The notes under the pieces are model-generated. The model worked only from the letters and a program-made list of their open reading frames with translations. It did no database searches and was not told the origin of the DNA. Of a stretch of DNA of 39,433 nucleotides, positions 15,889 to 23,398 are shown piece after piece. The position numbers and the translations under genes are program-made. Origin of the DNA: Euryarchaeota archaeon UBA88 (GTDB taxonomy: Archaea; Thermoplasmatota; Poseidoniia; Poseidoniales; Poseidoniaceae). Location of the stretch: positions 78,391 through 117,823 of the forward strand of contig DAME01000028.1 of assembly GCA_002499545.1 (NCBI GenBank), written 5' to 3'. Within the stretch, counting starts at the first letter, position 1, and each line of letters begins with the position of its first letter.

Positions 15889-16242
15889 ATGGCAGTTCTG
15901 CTCATTCTGAATCAACAGCCCTACGATGGAACCGATGTCACTTGGAATGCATTGCGATTAGCACGTCAATTGAACAGCGACGGGGTCGAAGTGCGCCTCT
16001 TTTTGATGAACGACAGCGTTGATCTTGCTCGTGATGGCATTACCCCTCCAGAAGGCATTGATGACATGGTGGCGATGACCAAGGAGTTGATTGCCACTGG
16101 CGTTCCAGTCAAAGTCTGTGGAACCTGTCAGAACCGTTGCGGTGTCCTCAAAGGTCAGCCGTATTATGAAGGTGCACAATTCTCGACCATGGCCGAATGC
16201 TCAGCGTGGGTGCAGGACAGCGAGAAAGTCCTCACATTCTAG
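15889..16242 (+). CDS. DsrE/YchN-like sulfur-relay family protein
   Basis: A 117-residue protein with the DsrE/YchN fold signature: strand AVLLILNQQPYDGTD, helix TWNALRLARQL, strand EVRLFLMNDSV, and the C-terminal strand/Cys region VPVKVCGTCQNRCG (Cys77, Cys80 and Cys84). Members of this superfamily carry persulfide sulfur on a conserved cysteine in tRNA thiolation or sulfur oxidation; here the cysteine motif sits where DsrE-type proteins have their active residue. No tusBCD- or dsr-type neighbours are present, so the acceptor is unknown. It is transcribed away from the RND exporter and ends 6 bases before the convergent phosphatase gene. Confidence 0.8.
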   Translation: MAVLLILNQQPYDGTDVTWNALRLARQLNSDGVEVRLFLMNDSVDLARDGITPPEGIDDMVAMTKELIATGVPVKVCGTCQNRCGVLKGQPYYEGAQFSTMAECSAWVQDSEKVLTF

Positions 16243-16248
16243 AGCCTG

Positions 16249-16776
16249 CTACTGTTCAAGACCGAACAAGAATGCTTCCTGTTCTGGATTAATACAGCGA
16301 ACATCTCGCTCAGTTCGAACCTTTTCGATGGCTTCTGCCATCGTATATCCTCGTAAGTTGAGATAGAGAGCTACAAAGGTTCCTGCTCGACTCAGCCCAC
16401 CCATGCAGTGGACAACCACGCGCTCACCTTCAGGAATACTTGTCTGCAGTTCAGTGAACACTTGAGCCGCCCGTCTCATCCATCTTGCTGATGGCGCCGA
16501 GCCGTCTGTGAGCGGAAGGTGCGTCCATTCGATGCCGCTTGCTTGAACAATCGTAGGCAACTGTGTTACTCGAAGTAGTTCCATGTCCTCATTGGTGACC
16601 AGGCTGACAAGCTTTCTAGTACCGCTATCTTTCAATGATTCAACGTCCAAGCCCAATTGTCTATCCCATCCCCCTGTCCAAGAAACCGGTTGGTATTTTC
16701 CAGGGCATAATGTCATGCCAATGCTACCCTTATCGCCTTCAACAGGCAACCAATCGATGCGAAGCGGATGTGTCAC
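16249..16776 (-). CDS. Dual-specificity/tyrosine protein phosphatase
   Basis: A 175-residue phosphatase with the signature VVVHCMGGLSRAGTFVALYL. Cys124 is the expected nucleophile and Arg130 binds phosphate (CX5R). Asp91 in LPLTDGSAP is a candidate general acid. The overall shape resembles CDKN3-like/atypical dual-specificity phosphatases. The only usable start in frame is the GTG at 16776, since an in-frame stop lies just upstream; GGAGGT is 19 bases away, so initiation is probably coupled to the upstream gene, whose stop is 12 bases before. It is the third gene of a unit with two unrecognised proteins. The substrate is unknown. Confidence 0.88.
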   Translation of the reverse strand: MTHPLRIDWLPVEGDKGSIGMTLCPGKYQPVSWTGGWDRQLGLDVESLKDSGTRKLVSLVTNEDMELLRVTQLPTIVQASGIEWTHLPLTDGSAPSARWMRRAAQVFTELQTSIPEGERVVVHCMGGLSRAGTFVALYLNLRGYTMAEAIEKVRTERDVRCINPEQEAFLFGLEQ

Positions 16777-16788
16777 ACTCGTTCTGAT

Positions 16789-17109
16789 TCAAAGACCTCC
16801 TTCACGGTGGCCGTACCTCCACATTGTGTTCCAAACTTCAACACAAGTATCGTGATACGGCACATCAACGATACTGTTCTTGAAGTTGTCATACTCCATG
16901 GTCATCATGTAGTTGGCTAAGGCACGATGAACAACGGTACGGTGAACGACAGTACGGTAAGGATAGTCCGCAGATTGAAGCACCGAAGGTTCAGCATCAG
17001 GTAGCAAGGCTTGGATGTGTTCTGGGTGACGTGCACGAACCAAGAGGTGCATAGACTGGTCTCGGTGGGCTACGATTGAGACAAAACCTCCTGAGACGAA
17101 CAACCACAT
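16789..17109 (-). CDS. Hypothetical protein, single domain
   Basis: Not assigned to a named family (106 residues). FVSGGFVSIVAHRD at the start and HLLVRARHPEHIQALLPDAE suggest a small alpha/beta domain; the middle has ADYPYRTVVHRTVVHRALAN, and the C-terminal part has YDNFKNSIVDVPYHDTCVEVWNTM. From memory, similar small proteins occur in bacteria, which I could not check. A 15-base near-repeat (16928-16957) encodes the doubled TVVHR. It starts directly after the stop of the upstream gene, whose 3' end contains the GGAGGTTG ribosome site, and is followed 12 bases later by the phosphatase gene. Confidence 0.7.
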   Translation of the reverse strand: MWLFVSGGFVSIVAHRDQSMHLLVRARHPEHIQALLPDAEPSVLQSADYPYRTVVHRTVVHRALANYMMTMEYDNFKNSIVDVPYHDTCVEVWNTMWRYGHREGGL

Positions 17110-17541
17110 TCACGCAACCTCCATGCCAACAGAGTCCTGTGTGGATGAAACGGGCGAAGCATCTTTCAACGAATTGGAAGCCTCGCTATCATCTCTTTTC
17201 GAATATGGAGGCCGGAGATATGTTGCTTCATCGATATGGAGCGTAAATCCTCTAAAAGCATATGCTGCAGCATACAGGGACAAGTTTTTACGGGCTCTTT
17301 CGTCATCGACTACGAGAACAACACGCGCGGTTTTTTCATCTAGAGCCTGCAGAACGACTCCTGATCTGGCGAAGTCTTCAGACGCATTAGGCCACCCGAT
17401 GGACACTGGGTCATGGACGACGGTTCGGATGAACACTCCGACCTCTTCTTTTTGTATGAACAAAAGATCGGTTTCATCCAGTTCACTCAATACGAGTATC
17501 TCGTCATTTGCTACGTTAATTTTCTGCTCTTTTTCGGTCAT
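17110..17541 (-). CDS. Hypothetical protein, first gene of phosphatase unit
   Basis: Unrecognised (143 residues). The ATG at 17541 is preferred over the GTG-type codon at 17568 because the TATA box at 17585-17592 would place the start site near 17560. The body reads as alternating strands and helices (VGVFIRTVVHDP, ARVVLVVDDERARKNLSLYAAAYAF), and the last 40 residues are polar and probably disordered. No catalytic motif was seen. Gene order (this protein, a 106-residue protein, a dual-specificity phosphatase, with gaps of 0 and 12 bases) suggests a common task, possibly signalling. Confidence 0.65.
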   Translation of the reverse strand: MTEKEQKINVANDEILVLSELDETDLLFIQKEEVGVFIRTVVHDPVSIGWPNASEDFARSGVVLQALDEKTARVVLVVDDERARKNLSLYAAAYAFRGFTLHIDEATYLRPPYSKRDDSEASNSLKDASPVSSTQDSVGMEVA

Positions 17542-17584
17542 GTTAGGCTCTCCACGGTAAGATACCAATACTACCTTTCGACAC

Positions 17585-17592
17585 TATAAAAG
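17585..17592 (-). promoter_or_regulatory. TATA box of the three-gene phosphatase unit
   Basis: The minus strand reads CTTTTATA about 45 bases upstream of the ATG at 17541, leaving a leader of about 20 bases. The 267-base gap to the divergent lipoprotein gene (17542-17808) also contains AAATATATT on the plus strand near 17684-17692, a second promoter-like sequence with no obvious gene directly after it. Confidence 0.5.
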
Positions 17593-17773
17593 CATCACAA
17601 AGTAAAGCGCAGTGGGCTTTTCAGTATGAATGTCGGAGAGTGGATTATAGGTTGCCTTTCCGCAGTTTCCGACTGACGAAAATATATTCTCAATCGGCCA
17701 CATTCTTTTGATTATTCTTTATCCGTTCTCACTCACTGTCGATGAACAGAGTCTGGTAGTTTGTAAATCAAGG

Positions 17774-17785
17774 GAAAGCATAATT
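17774..17785 (+). promoter_or_regulatory. BRE/TATA element of the lipoprotein gene, leaderless type
   Basis: GAAAGCATAATT ends 23 bases before the ATG at 17809. There is no ribosome-binding sequence between it and the start, so the message is probably leaderless. The same ten bases, GAAAGCATAA, occur at the same distance before the membrane-protein gene at 37747. Confidence 0.45.
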
Positions 17786-17808
17786 GTCTTACTACATTAG
17801 CCAAAGAT

Positions 17809-19209
17809 ATGAAACTCAAACTGAAAGCGATTTATTTTGCATTGCTTATGATGACCGCATCCCTAGCTGGCTGTGTCAGCCGAGACGACTATGACACCGC
17901 GGTTGAAGAATATGAAGATGAAAAAGCTGAAGATGCTGCCCGCATCGAAGGCTTGCAGGACAATCTCAGTATGAGTGAAGCGAATGCTAATGCCCTTCAG
18001 GCGCAATTGGACTCCGTGAACGCAACAATTGTACAATCGGAAGCAGATCTGGTAGCACTCCGGTCACAACATGCTGTCGCAGAGGCAAGTCTTGCCGCCG
18101 CAGAGGCAAACGCCACAAACCTTGGACAGATGGTTACCCTGCTTGAGGATCAATTGGCTATGGCTTACAGTGCCATGGACGTGCTGAACACCACTATGAC
18201 GGATATGCAACAATACCACAATGAGACTATGGAAGAATTCACTGAGCAGTATAACTCAACGATGGCCAACCTTTCTGCGCAAATCTCGGCTATGAGCCAA
18301 TCCATGAGCAATTTATCGGCTACATTGAACAGTACTTATGCTGCCTACAACAGTGCTCAAAGCGAAATAAGTGCTCTCCAAAGTCAAGTATCTAACCTCA
18401 ATACAACGCTTGCGGCAACGAATGAAGAGTTAGAAAATTTAGAACTTGTCAATAGTTTTCTGTCTTCTCTAACTCGCGACTTTGACGGTAAATTCGGGAC
18501 TGATTTAACTAACGCAGTAAATACCCAGACATTTGGGGTTAAACACCAAACTTACCTTACAATGAATGCTTGTTGGTTCGGGTATTCATCGACCTGTAGC
18601 GAGTTATGGTCTCAGTTGGAAAATGATCTTCCATTCAATATGAGCCAGAGTAGCGAGGCAAGAGAATCCATTCGTTATTTGTCTCGAGAGATGTGGAATG
18701 CAACCACTGCTACGCAACCCGACAGTGACTTGAATTATTTTGCTTTGGAATTAATACATGAAGTCGAGACCGGTATGATGGGTCCGTCTTGGATCAATGC
18801 TCTTCCGTACACTGAAGACTCAACTAAGTGCTGGAGAACGATGTATATAAGTGGGGCTAGCATAGATTGTGAGAGTGTGTTTATGGCTTTTAATTCAGCT
18901 TATGAGACAGAGTCTCAAACGTTCTTGAATGCAGAGGAAGGCTTCTTGATTGGAACCACAGCATACAATACTTATGATGCCTATTTTTGCCAATCTGATG
19001 TGGAACTAACAATTGCTAGATTGTTAAACACCGATGTCACGATCCACATTCACAATTTTGGCACCACCAACTACCTGATTGAACCAACCTCAAATGCTAA
19101 TGGAGCGGTATACGGCGATAACGGCGGAGGTGTAGCATACTCCTTCCAGACGGGGGGCAGTTCACTTGAAATCAAGAACTGGGACGACCCAAACGGTGTA
19201 TGTGCTTGA
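17809..19209 (+). CDS. Coiled-coil lipoprotein, unknown function
   Basis: A 466-residue exported protein. The N-terminus is a lipoprotein signal: MKLKLK, a hydrophobic stretch and SLAGC, with Cys22 the expected lipidated residue. Residues about 30-215 form a long alanine- and serine-rich coiled coil with many LxxQ/LxxN heptad-like steps and a high density of N-x-S/T sites, suggesting a glycosylated stalk standing off the cell surface. The C-terminal half (about 220-466) is globular with cysteines that could form disulfides (NACWFGYSSTC, TKCWRTMY, IDCESV, YFCQ, and Cys465). It looks more A+T-rich than neighbouring genes. I know no family for the head domain; adhesion or a structural role is conjecture. 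It is a single gene with its own leaderless-type promoter. Confidence 0.75.
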   Translation: MKLKLKAIYFALLMMTASLAGCVSRDDYDTAVEEYEDEKAEDAARIEGLQDNLSMSEANANALQAQLDSVNATIVQSEADLVALRSQHAVAEASLAAAEANATNLGQMVTLLEDQLAMAYSAMDVLNTTMTDMQQYHNETMEEFTEQYNSTMANLSAQISAMSQSMSNLSATLNSTYAAYNSAQSEISALQSQVSNLNTTLAATNEELENLELVNSFLSSLTRDFDGKFGTDLTNAVNTQTFGVKHQTYLTMNACWFGYSSTCSELWSQLENDLPFNMSQSSEARESIRYLSREMWNATTATQPDSDLNYFALELIHEVETGMMGPSWINALPYTEDSTKCWRTMYISGASIDCESVFMAFNSAYETESQTFLNAEEGFLIGTTAYNTYDAYFCQSDVELTIARLLNTDVTIHIHNFGTTNYLIEPTSNANGAVYGDNGGGVAYSFQTGGSSLEIKNWDDPNGVCA

Positions 19210-19248
19210 AGGCAATCTTCCAATGACTCTTCATGAATCTGAGTCAAA

Positions 19249-20469
19249 TTATGCGATTCGCTCTTGATACTGTTCGATGTCAAATTCGGTAGCTAGCGCG
19301 TCTGCCAGATAGTGGTATTCATCGACGTGATTGTAGAGTTGAGCAGAGATTCGAATGTAACGCCCCTTTGGTGACTCCCATGACCAGACAGGGACTTGAA
19401 TCCCATACTTGTCTTGTAAGACCTTGTGAAGTGGGTCTGGCTCATGCAATGGAATCCCCGTATCTTCACCTTCGGGCAACTCTAGTGTCGCAATACATGC
19501 AATCATATCGTCAGGGCACGGCGCTTCGATTCCGAGCCGTTCGCAGATGATATTTCGCCCTTCAATCACCACATCGTGGTTGTGTTGCATGATGGCAGGC
19601 CACCCACCTTCGACCATGTTTCCGACATAGTCTATGGTTGCAGGAATCGAGCACGCTGCAGAAAGGTCTCGAGTTCCGGTCCAGTCGAATTCATGACGAA
19701 ATCGCGTCGTATCCCCAAGAGGAAACGTCATGCCGTGACTAATCGTCAGTGGGTGGATAAGGTGCTGCAAGTCGTTGCGAACGTGCAAAAAGGCAGAGCC
19801 CTTTGGTGCACAAATCCACTTATGGCAATTACTTGTTGTGTAGGAGGCGCCTAATGCGTCAAGAGAAAGTGGCACCATGCCGATACCGTGGGCAGCATCG
19901 AGTAGGACTGCCACGCCTTTCGCTTCGAGTTGCTCGACCAATTGCTCAAACGGCATTCGGAGTCCAGTCGGGCTGGTGACGGTGTCGATCATCGCAAGGA
20001 CAGTACGCTTTGACACACCTGCCATCACCGTGTCAAGTACGACCTGAGGGCTTTCGATTGGAAAGGGTATGTTGACGGTTACGACGGTTGCACCCCAACG
20101 TTGTGCGACAAAATCGATTGCATTTCGACAGGCCTGGTAGGCGTGGTCGGGGACAAGAATCTCATCACCTTGATGAAACTTAAGCGAACGCAATACCGTG
20201 TTGACGCCCGAGGTTGCGTTTTCAACCAGTGCGAGGTCATCTGCATTGCAGTGCAACATTTCGGCGAGGGCATTGCGAGCGTCTTCCATGAACCCCATTG
20301 CCAAATCTTCGTAGAATCGCACCGGTTCATCTTCCAGAAGGTCGTTCCATTTTTGCTGCTCTTCACGGATTTTAACCGGTGTGGCTCCAAATGAACCGTG
20401 GTTGAGAAAGACGCATTCTGGGTCAAGGTTCCAGTGTTTGGCGAGGTGGCTTCGTTGTGGGAGGGCCAT
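19249..20469 (-). CDS. Class V aminotransferase / isopenicillin N epimerase-like PLP enzyme
   Basis: A fold type I PLP-dependent enzyme of 406 residues. FLNHGSFGATP at the N-terminus is typical of the isopenicillin N epimerase-like branch. ENATSGVNTVLRSL binds the cofactor phosphate, DAAHGIG (Asp191) contacts the pyridine nitrogen, and SNCHKWICAPKGSAFLHV carries the Schiff-base Lys217. The C-terminal domain has RISAQLYNHVDEYHYLADAL. The branch includes cysteine desulfurase-like, epimerase and aminotransferase activities, so the reaction cannot be fixed from sequence alone. It is transcribed divergently from SelO with 69 bases between starts and converges on the lipoprotein gene. Confidence 0.88.
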   Translation of the reverse strand: MALPQRSHLAKHWNLDPECVFLNHGSFGATPVKIREEQQKWNDLLEDEPVRFYEDLAMGFMEDARNALAEMLHCNADDLALVENATSGVNTVLRSLKFHQGDEILVPDHAYQACRNAIDFVAQRWGATVVTVNIPFPIESPQVVLDTVMAGVSKRTVLAMIDTVTSPTGLRMPFEQLVEQLEAKGVAVLLDAAHGIGMVPLSLDALGASYTTSNCHKWICAPKGSAFLHVRNDLQHLIHPLTISHGMTFPLGDTTRFRHEFDWTGTRDLSAACSIPATIDYVGNMVEGGWPAIMQHNHDVVIEGRNIICERLGIEAPCPDDMIACIATLELPEGEDTGIPLHEPDPLHKVLQDKYGIQVPVWSWESPKGRYIRISAQLYNHVDEYHYLADALATEFDIEQYQERIA

Positions 20470-20538
20470 GGTGTTGCGAAGCGTTTCATTGCTTCAAATC
20501 TACCACACGTTCAAGTTGGAGTTGCGGTCCCTACGGAC

Positions 20539-22062
20539 ATGGGCAGTTTTGAATCACTTCAGTGGCTCAGTCGTTTTCTCGATGAAACGCCGGGTGATTC
20601 CGAGGTCGGAGGTCGGTCTCGACAGGTGCCCAAAGCCTGCTGGTCCCGAGTCCACCCTTCACCACCTCCTTCTCCAGAATTATTGCTGTGGTCAGAGGAA
20701 ATGGCAACTACTCTCGGCCTTGACCGTCCGGATGGAATGCTGCTGGGTGGCGGACCGGTCGTTTCCGGTATGGACCCCTATGCCCAACGATACGGGGGAC
20801 ATCAATTCGGAAACTGGGCGCAACAACTGGGTGATGGCAGGGCTATTACTCTGGGAGAAGTTCAGTTGCAGAATGAAGTCCTCGAACTTCAACTCAAGGG
20901 AGCCGGCACTACGCCATATTCACGGTATGCAGACGGAAAAGCAGTGCTTCGCTCTTCGATACGAGAATATCTTTGCAGTGAAGCAATGCATCATCTTGGC
21001 GTTCCAACAACCCGCGCTCTTTCGCTTGTAAAAACGGGCGAAATGGTTCTTCGAGACATGTTGTATAACGGCAACCCTGCACCGGAAATCGGCGCAGTCG
21101 TCTGCCGGGTCGCCCCCAGTTTCATACGTTTCGGAAGTTTTCAAATCCACTCAGCAATGGGGGATGATGCGACGCTGAAAACGTTGGTTGAGCACACCGT
21201 TAAGCACCACTTTCCAAACCATTCGGTCATCGACGATGATGGGCGAATCGCGTGGCTCACTCACGTTGCAGAAGAAACCGCAGTCATGATTTCTCACTGG
21301 ATGCGTGTTGGTTTTGTCCACGGTGTGATGAATACCGACAACATGTCGATTCACGGCCTAACGATTGACTACGGTCCATACGGGTGGCTCGAGGACTACA
21401 ACCCAGGTTGGACGCCAAACACGACCGATGCATCCACCCGACGGTATCGCTACGGTCAGCAACCGCAGATTGGGGGTTGGAACGTGGCTCGCTTACTTGA
21501 ATCAATGGTTCCGCTGATGGATGAGCCTGAACGTCTGCATGAAGCACTTGACGCTTACACTGAGGCGTTTGACCTCCATCATAACGCAATGTGGGTTGCC
21601 AAATTAGGCCTCGATGAATTTCAATCAACTGATGAATCACTCATCCGAGAACTCAATGCACTGCTGCAAGAAGTTGAGACAGATATGACCATTTTTTTCA
21701 GGTTGTTAGGTTCTCTTGAATCTCCGTCAATCGACGCACTCCTCGATTGTTTTTACGATCAAAAAGACGTACCTTCCAATGAATGGACTGCTTGGTTAAC
21801 CAAGTGGTGGGCACGCGTCAATGGGGCACCGAACCGAGACTCCATGCGCCATGCAAATCCAAAGTACGTGCTTCGTAATTGGATGGCACAGTTGGCGATT
21901 GATGCTGCAGAAAAAGGCGATTTGTCAGTAGCAGTTCAGCTGCATGATGTGCTTCAAAATCCATACGATGAACAACCAGAGCACGAAGAGCAGTGGTTCC
22001 AAAAACGTCCCGAATGGGCTCGAAATCGCGTCGGCTGCTCGATGCTATCGTGCTCGAGTTAG
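20539..22062 (+). CDS. selO: Protein adenylyltransferase SelO (YdiU/UPF0061)
   Basis: A pseudokinase-fold enzyme that transfers AMP from ATP to protein Ser/Thr/Tyr residues, linked in other organisms to redox homeostasis. The product is 507 residues from the ATG at 20539, near the family size. Visible motifs are YGGHQFGNWAQQLGDGRAI, LKGAGTTPYSRYADGKAVLR and SSIREYLCSEAMHHLGVPTT, plus the metal-binding region FVHGVMNTDNMSIHGLTIDYGPYGW and the C-terminal CSMLSCSS. Selenocysteine-bearing homologues have Sec in this tail; here it is cysteine, as in bacteria. The frame is open further upstream, into the aminotransferase gene, but that part is antisense to it. SelO is uncommon in archaea as far as I know, suggesting bacterial origin. 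Confidence 0.94.
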   Translation: MGSFESLQWLSRFLDETPGDSEVGGRSRQVPKACWSRVHPSPPPSPELLLWSEEMATTLGLDRPDGMLLGGGPVVSGMDPYAQRYGGHQFGNWAQQLGDGRAITLGEVQLQNEVLELQLKGAGTTPYSRYADGKAVLRSSIREYLCSEAMHHLGVPTTRALSLVKTGEMVLRDMLYNGNPAPEIGAVVCRVAPSFIRFGSFQIHSAMGDDATLKTLVEHTVKHHFPNHSVIDDDGRIAWLTHVAEETAVMISHWMRVGFVHGVMNTDNMSIHGLTIDYGPYGWLEDYNPGWTPNTTDASTRRYRYGQQPQIGGWNVARLLESMVPLMDEPERLHEALDAYTEAFDLHHNAMWVAKLGLDEFQSTDESLIRELNALLQEVETDMTIFFRLLGSLESPSIDALLDCFYDQKDVPSNEWTAWLTKWWARVNGAPNRDSMRHANPKYVLRNWMAQLAIDAAEKGDLSVAVQLHDVLQNPYDEQPEHEEQWFQKRPEWARNRVGCSMLSCSS

Positions 22063-22088
22063 ACTTGATTACGTGTACTAAAGCGAAC

Positions 22089-22769
22089 TCAAATGTCTTC
22101 TGCAACCTTTCGAGCCATGAAAGCAAGCAATCCCATCTGGAAAAGCAAGATCATAGCGAGAGATACAAACAAACTCAATGCGGACACGGCTCCATCAGTT
22201 TGAAACCCGATAATCATGAGAATCGATGCAACGACAAGAACCGGTGCGGATTCAAGAATTGCAACTCCGGCCGTTTTCCAACTGCCTACAAAACCTAATC
22301 CTGCTTTACCAAGTCCGTCACTAATGCCCATGCCCATAACGAGGGTAAGGACTTGCGTAAAGGCAAGTATGGTGAACAATGTACCGATAACTAAAGCAAT
22401 CATGCCAGTTACTGCCAACTCATCGAGACTGCCAGAACTGAACACGACGTATCCAAGAATTCCCCACACAATGGTGATGAGAATCACCGTAATGATTGAA
22501 CTGAGGAACGCTGCAAATCCGTATTTCAACGTACTAAATCCTCGGGTAAAGTCGAGTCCTTCGGTCTTCATTGCACCGGTAGGTGCCATTGCAACCATCG
22601 GTTGAGCAGCTGCCATGCCCATTGGGGCAACTGTGCCAGCAACAATTGCTTGCGTGGGTGCTACAGTAACAGGTGCGGCTGCCACAGGCGCAGCAGTTAC
22701 GGGCGCATCTGGATTTGGTATCCAATCGGTTCCATTCCACATGTATTTTCCATCTTCACTAATTTCCAT
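22089..22769 (-). CDS. Membrane protein with N-terminal tryptophan motif and Pro/Ala/Val linker
   Basis: Unrecognised (226 residues). It starts with ISEDGKYMWNGTDWIPNP, resembling short G-x-x-W-D/N-G-x-x-W modules seen at the N-termini of many membrane proteins. A low-complexity Ala/Pro/Val/Met linker (about 20-65) follows, then four hydrophobic segments: YGFAAFLSSIITVILITIVW; ELAVTGMIALVIGTLFTILAF; a weaker one around VLVVASILMIIGF; and ALSLFVSLAMILLFQMGLLAFM. The ATG at 22769 is preferred; a TTG at 22832 would add 21 residues. It converges with SelO, with 26 bases between stops. Confidence 0.7.
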   Translation of the reverse strand: MEISEDGKYMWNGTDWIPNPDAPVTAAPVAAAPVTVAPTQAIVAGTVAPMGMAAAQPMVAMAPTGAMKTEGLDFTRGFSTLKYGFAAFLSSIITVILITIVWGILGYVVFSSGSLDELAVTGMIALVIGTLFTILAFTQVLTLVMGMGISDGLGKAGLGFVGSWKTAGVAILESAPVLVVASILMIIGFQTDGAVSALSLFVSLAMILLFQMGLLAFMARKVAEDI

Positions 22770-22929
22770 TAAACATAGATTAGGCCCATCACTATTGAGC
22801 CTTTCCCCAAAAAAGCCTTGATTTCGCTTCAAATGGCATCTTTTCTGTGGGGCGATAACTTTAGCAAAAATTTTCTAACTTGATTGAGGCTATGATTGGT
22901 GTCCTTCGAAGCCGTGTTGGAAAATGCGT

Positions 22930-23046
22930 GGCAGGATTCACACCTGCTGACTGAATGAGATGCGGGGGGCAGGATTCTCACCTTTGTCCACATGAGTGAA
23001 CACGGTTCTCACCTGCTGACTGAATGAGATGCGGGGGGCAGGATTC
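22930..23046. repeat. Direct repeats of the tRNA-Leu 3' end and its flank
   Basis: A 37-base sequence is repeated perfectly at 22941-22977 and 23010-23046. The second copy contains the last 16 bases of the tRNA gene plus 21 bases of 3' flank. A third, shorter copy at 22930-22947 keeps an intact T-arm stem, GCAGG/CCTGC, with a changed loop. Copies are spaced 38 and 69 bases apart. Such duplicated tRNA 3' ends are what remains after elements integrate at a tRNA gene; no integrase is in the window. Bases 22770-22929 hold no recognised gene. Confidence 0.7.
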
Positions 23047-23113
23047 GAACCTGCGAACCGATAAGGAATGGGACCTAAACCCACCGCCGTTGACCAAGCT
23101 GGGCGACCCCCGC
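23031..23113 (-). tRNA. tRNA-Leu, anticodon UAG
   Basis: The 83 bases fold as a class II tRNA. The acceptor arm is GCGGGGG/CCCCCGC, the D-arm stem GCC/GGC has the conserved GG in its loop, and the anticodon stem GTGGG/CCCAT carries loop TTTAGGT (anticodon TAG, reading CUA-type leucine codons). A 13-base variable arm with a CC/GG stem and the T-arm GCAGG-TTCGAAT-CCTGC complete it. There is no intron, and CCA is not encoded. It lies 41 bases downstream of the CopZ-like gene on the same strand with no clear TATA box between, so read-through from the copper unit is possible. Confidence 0.96.
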
Positions 23114-23154
23114 GCATACTGTGGGCGGCGCCTCTTGGATTTGAAACAAACGCT

Positions 23155-23367
23155 TCAAGCCGTTGCGTCAAAACCAGCCGATTTTACGGCTTGAATCAAC
23201 TGCGAGACCTTGACGTCAGTCGAAGCTAGAATGTTACCCGAGTGGTCTTCATGCGAAATCATGGCGTTGAGGACGCCGGGGGTCGCCAACAGTGCGCGAG
23301 TAACTCGCCCAGAGCAGCACCCGCAGGTCATTCCAGTTATTGCAAGCGTGTGAATTGTTTCGGCCAT
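23155..23367 (-). CDS. Heavy-metal-associated domain protein, CopZ-like copper chaperone
   Basis: A 70-residue single HMA domain. The metal site is GMTCGCC (MxCxxC), in the loop after the first strand HTLAITG, followed by helix SGRVTRALLATPGV and later LIQAVKSAGF, the standard ferredoxin-like order. Such proteins hand Cu(I) to P-type ATPases. It lies 30 bases downstream of copA on the same strand, which supports a copper-chaperone role. A short stem-loop (23380-23398) sits in the junction. Confidence 0.9.
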   Translation of the reverse strand: MAETIHTLAITGMTCGCCSGRVTRALLATPGVLNAMISHEDHSGNILASTDVKVSQLIQAVKSAGFDATA

Positions 23368-23379
23368 GAACCTAGCATG

Positions 23380-23398
23380 AACTTTTTTCTTAAAAGTT
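23380..23398 (-). other. Stem-loop between copA and the CopZ-like gene
   Basis: AACTTTT (23380-23386) and AAAAGTT (23392-23398) form a 7-base stem with a 5-base loop, starting at the copA stop codon. It could modulate the copA:copZ message ratio. The stem is AT-only apart from one pair per arm, so it is weak. Confidence 0.25.

Noticed and set aside
16928..16957. 15-base near-perfect tandem repeat encoding doubled TVVHR
   Set aside because: It lies within a coding gene in frame, and the surrounding residues look like an ordinary strand; only two copies, so not treated as a repeat element.
22938..23171. Possible CRISPR-like or coding repeat around the tRNA (doubled APRISFSQQV in a minus-strand frame)
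   Set aside because: Only two full copies, unequal spacing, and the repeat is explained by the tRNA 3' end; the open frame runs through the tRNA gene.
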